Position numbers and translations under genes: made by a program. The notes under the pieces are model-generated. The model made no database searches. It was not told the DNA's origin and saw nothing but the letters and a program-made list of their open reading frames with translations. From contig OZ020267.1 of the NCBI GenBank assembly GCA_963971225.1, positions 31,045,298 through 31,109,297 of the forward strand: a DNA stretch of 64,000 bases. Reading direction: 5' to 3'. Source of the DNA: Melieria omissa (Eukaryota; Arthropoda; Insecta; Diptera; Ulidiidae). The number at the start of each line of letters is the position of its first letter. Position 1 is the stretch's first letter. This document shows positions 60,001-64,000 of this stretch, piece after piece.

Positions 60001-63000
60001 TTTAGTGTTGGTGCTCGGCGTGGCCGCCGTGGTTGCTGCTACATTCTGCTGCTCCACGGCGGCCTTCATATTCTTGCGAGCATTCACCAGCTGCGAGAGC
60101 TTCTTGCGTAACCGATCGCGCGTCTCATTCATGCGCGCATGGTTGCACTCCTGAAATGACAGTGTGAGCTCTCAATGAAACGATTTTATCTTTGGAGTAC
60201 AAGACAAAAACTTTTACCTTCTTGATGCGTTTCTTGCTGGAATGATTCTCTTTGCAGTGCTCGCCCAAGTCGGAGTGATCAAAGCAACCTGTAATATATA
60301 TTCGATTAGGATTAGGACTTTGATCGTTTTATACGCCTGAAAGCATACATTTCTTCGATTTCTCCTTACAGTTGCGTTTCGGATGGTCGTCAGCCGTGGG
60401 AGTCGCTTCCACATTGGTTGCAGGCGGTGGGATCTTTTCATTGAATGGCGGGTTGCTATATGTAAACAGATTAGAAAAATAAGTGAACGAGTTTAATCGA
60501 TGGACACATTTTCATGTCACTCACAGCTGATTCTCGTGAATGTTTAGAAGCTTATCCAACTTGCTTTGTATTTCTTCGGTGTGCACATCCACAGTGAAGG
60601 CAAAACTGCAACAAGATATCAACACATATAAACAGTTTCCAATTAGTTGTAGAGTACAAACATGGACTACTTACTCGGACTCCACTTTACTTTTAAAGGG
60701 TGATAAACTGCAAGCGAAAGCAACACTATTAACAGTTGTTCAGCGAAATTATTGCATGAGAAACTTACCTCTTAATCTTATCAAGAAACTGCACAAACTT
60801 AGTGTCGTCCTTATTGCCGGTCAACGTGTCTGTGTTCAGGCGAATATCATTGTTGGCGATTTCCAGAAGACTCAAATTCAGTGGGCACTTCTCATCAAAC
60901 TCCATGAAATACGTAGCGTAGAGCGATATTATGAAGGTCCAGTAGATTTTCACGACCAAGTCGTGAACATCCGTCAAGTCGAAGCCAATATTGAAGGCGA
61001 TCATCTTGCGGTTGTACAACATGATGTTGGGCAGTATGGCGCGCAGCTCCTCGCGACTCATTAACAGCGGCTGATAGTAGCGCACCAGATGCAGCGACAG
61101 CGCGTGCGCAATCTCATTGTTCAGGATTTTACGTGCCAGTAGGCAAGCGGGATTGCGGCAATTCGTGCAGAAATACTTCTCCTCAATGGTGGCATGGCGG
61201 TAGCGTTTGCGATCTGCTCAAGATTCAAAAGGAAGACAAGCAGATTAGACTAATAGTATGCATTCTATCCAAGGTACGTACTATTGAAGTGATGAAACAC
61301 TGCCCATGCCAGATGGTATTGGCCCGCGTCGCTGGTGTTCTCGTTCTTGGTCTCTGCAGGCATGCTGGCGCACACCTCTTCGCCCAACTCCTCCAGTGTT
61401 GTACTTTTTCGCTTGCCGTTGCTCTTCACAAACGACAAAAAGTCATCACTGGCACACACATTCAGTATCTTCGACTCGTACAGATTCAGTCCCTTCTCGA
61501 CTAGCGACTGCTCGAGGCATTTGTAGCAACTGTGATCGGGATTGCGACGTGGCGGCAGTGGCCCACCCGCAATCGAGCATGTTATGCATTTGCAACTTCT
61601 AGACGTACACATGTAAAGACAATAAAATGGCAGCAATGAACAGAGACAAAGTGCTTGAATGAATACAACGGTTACTCACTCTGCGTGATACTCCAGCATT
61701 ACGTTACATTTTTTGCACTTGTCATCGACTACGAGTGTATTGGGCGGCTCGAAGAATCCGTCCGGCCATTTCATTTTCGTATACGCCATGATATTCTGCC
61801 AGGCCAGCCGGCGATTCTCCAGACATTGGAAATCGTAAAAGTCATTGTCGTCGTCGAATTCCTGCAATGAAAAGGCGATGGCATCCTGCACCACCGTGTC
61901 GAATATGCGGTGCACATCCAGCAGGCACTTGCGTCGTTTACGCTCCGCCTCGGACAGATTGAACTTGTTCAATTCGATCCACACATCGGTCCAGCGCTTC
62001 TCCACGTAGTTCATCTTGTCGTCGAACTGAATGTACTTCTTGATGAGAGCAGCGTGGCGCGACGTCAGCTCCTCCTCTTTCAGCTGCAAATGAAAGCAAA
62101 CGTTGGTAGTTGTGGAATGTGCTAATAATCTGCAGCAGAATAAGTGGGCGCGCTTACGGTTATGATACACGCCAGCATTGTATCGGTGAGATTGGAGTAG
62201 ACATGCTGCTGATACAGACGCTGACACAGCAGCGTCCACGTGAGCGAAAACTTGCGCAGGAAATCGTTTTCGAACGCAAACAGATAGCACGATATCTGCT
62301 CGGAGATGCGGCACAAATCGTCATATCCATCCAAGATGTCTGTAAAATGTATGGTTGAAATTCAATCTTTTTAAATGTGCACAAAGGCTGGCAAGTTGAC
62401 AAAGAAATTTCAAGTTGGATCGGCGTTGAAAGAGCTCTCAACTCTCTCATTTAAAATTACTTTGACTTTCAAGGACTTGTCCTGCATTCACTCCAGCTAC
62501 ATGAAATTCAGCAAACAATGTGGCGCACTTACATGTGAGCATTTCTTCAGCAGGGATTTTATTATTATCCGGTTCGACAATCTCCAGAAAACCCTCAGCG
62601 TACGCTTTCACAATGCATTCCACGTGAAATGCGAGGATTTGCAGCAGCAACAATGGATTGTTGACCATAAGACTGACAAAAGACAAACACAAATTCAAAT
62701 TCATACTTGGCAAATTTCAACTACTGGTAAACTCACATTGAACTAAATAACACGAAAATCATATTATCCGATAATGATTCGTCGTATATGAAGTCCATAT
62801 GTTCAGCCTTTTTGTTGTACACAAAGCCACATGCTATCCAGTAGATCTCCTTGTTGGCGTCTAGCAGCTTTTCGAACTTGTTGTAGGCGGTCACATTTCT
62901 GGCAGTGGGAAGAGTAAACATTACAGGTGTGCGCGTTAGATGGCAAGTTGCCAAATACTCACTTCAGCATGGGACCGTAGGCCTTGATGAGTACGTCTAG

Positions 63001-64000
63001 CAGCATGACCACCATGTGCGCCGTCTTGAACTGCTCCACCATTATGTGTATGACGATTTCGCGGTACTTGACGCAATTTTTGCACGAACAGAACGTAAAG
63101 AACTCGTCCAGACTGTGCTTTACCAGAATGTTGGGAAAGTCCTGCACAAAATAAAAAGCCCAAATAGACTAAGGACTGAGTGGCATTGTGTGTGTGTATG
63201 GGTGCCTACCATAAAGGGACTAAGGGCACGATCCTTCTTGCCGGTGGCAAACTCGGCTATGAAGCTCTTCTTTATCTCTACCTCGATCAGGTTGTCCTCG
63301 CGCATGCTCAGCTGTGTCAGCGACACCACCGACTTGATGATTAGCTGCACCTGCAGGTGCGGTGCGTGCGGATCAAACGGCGGCAGCGACAGTATCTTTG
63401 ATAGCGCCACCGCCGGGTTTTTGTCGTCCACCACGGACACACCCGGATCGGAGAATGGCAGTTTTGATAGCAGCATCGAGCGTTCCGGGTCCGCGTCCGC
63501 TGCGTCCGCGTTCGGCTCGGGCGAGACGAGCAGCATATCAGGCACATCGTCGTCCTCGTCGCTGGAGCTGGTGGTGCTGCTGTCGCTGCCATGCCGCGGC
63601 TTCACATATGCCCCCGATTGTGAGTCGGTCGACTCGGACTCTTGTAGCTCTGCATCGGCCACGTCGCCGGCTGATTTCGCCGCCGCCGCAGTAGCCGACG
63701 CATTCGCTCTGGCACGGGACGCCGACTTTGCCTCTGATATTAGCGCCGTCTTCATGCTCTGCCAGTCGAACAGGTGGCCACCGGTGGCCGGTGATGTGCC
63801 ACCACCATCCAAAGTTGCACCGCCCGGCTCCTGCGCCGCCGCCAGCTTGAAGTGCACCGTGCCGTAGTCCTCGCCGTCCGAGTCGGAGGCGGAACAGCTG
63901 CCCGGCGGTGCCTGTATCTTGCTGGTGCTGGGCAGTTCGGCGCGCACTTTGCCTGCCGACGGCGACGAACATGAGGACGTGTTGTTGCTTTTTACGCGTC
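54078..64000 (-). CDS. Very large Cys-, Gln- and Lys-rich protein, 5' end beyond the window
   Basis: Seventeen exons in phase (minus): 64000(edge)-63210, 63141-62963, 62898-62737, 62672-62533, 62339-62158, 62083-61680, 61598-61282, 61213-60769, 60707-60675, 60605-60525, 60455-60349, 60288-60218, 60150-56022, 55946-55317, 55253-54853, 54796-54556, 54490-54078; 2,907 residues visible. An acidic Ser-rich start (1-200) is followed by a folded-looking helical region (about 200-910) with cysteine pairs: CSCKNC; CKKC; CKCITC; CYKC; CTNCRNPAC. A Cys/His cluster (CKEKSKKCCFDHSDLGEHC...ECNH) follows at about 940-975. Exon 13 (1,376 codons) is low complexity with Lys/Glu coiled coil, polyQ, polyN and an acidic DSDTDLDSASSFDDETDEE block. 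The tail is Gly/Ser/Asn-rich and ends NGWW. The role is probably nuclear or RNA-related (inference from composition). I do not recognise the family. Confidence 0.85.

Noticed and set aside
55303..60132. 1,609-residue single open frame as the whole gene
   Set aside because: It runs through a 75-base intron, overshoots a donor at 55317 and begins at an internal Met; upstream exons clearly continue the protein.

Overview
This window is nuclear DNA from an insect, almost certainly a fly (Diptera). The genes are split by short GT-AG introns inside AT-rich DNA. The CtBP homologue carries the long C-terminal tail known from Drosophila CtBP. The spaces between genes are full of insect-type transposable elements. 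I could not fix the family; a non-drosophilid higher fly such as a tephritid is a guess. No CRISPR array, operon or other prokaryotic feature is present.

Layout: 0.5-2.4 kb is an A/T-only minisatellite. 2.7-7.5 kb (minus) is a complete 15-exon SMC1 cohesin gene. 8.2-9.0 kb (minus) is a lysine-tailed protein resembling the RNA polymerase I subunit RPA34/POLR1G. 10.1-12.6 kb (plus) is a TraB-domain protein. 14.1-17.4 kb is a mariner element holding a solo LTR that itself holds a Transib element, followed by a tRNA-derived SINE. 19.6-32.8 kb (minus) is CtBP, whose long-isoform tail lies in two exons about 9.6 kb beyond the short-isoform stop. 32.8-48.2 kb is a gene-poor block with LINE fragments, TTAA- and TA-flanked MITEs and a deleted mariner-like element. 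48.2-51.1 kb (plus) is MEMO1, with an unidentified coiled-coil gene on the opposite strand inside its first intron. 51.6-53.0 kb is a LINE remnant and a decayed PIF/Harbinger element. 54.1 kb to the right edge (minus) is the 3' part of a very large cysteine-, glutamine- and lysine-rich protein that I do not recognise.

The genes have unrelated housekeeping or regulatory roles (sister-chromatid cohesion, rRNA transcription, a TraB membrane protein, transcriptional co-repression, a redox/metal protein). They do not form a functional cluster. The main interest is in gene architecture (CtBP tail exons, the nested gene in MEMO1) and in the readable order of transposon insertions. I found no convincing new biological system. 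Exon borders were placed by hand from splice sites, reading phase and family resemblance; for the five recognised or partly recognised multi-exon genes the phases close exactly.
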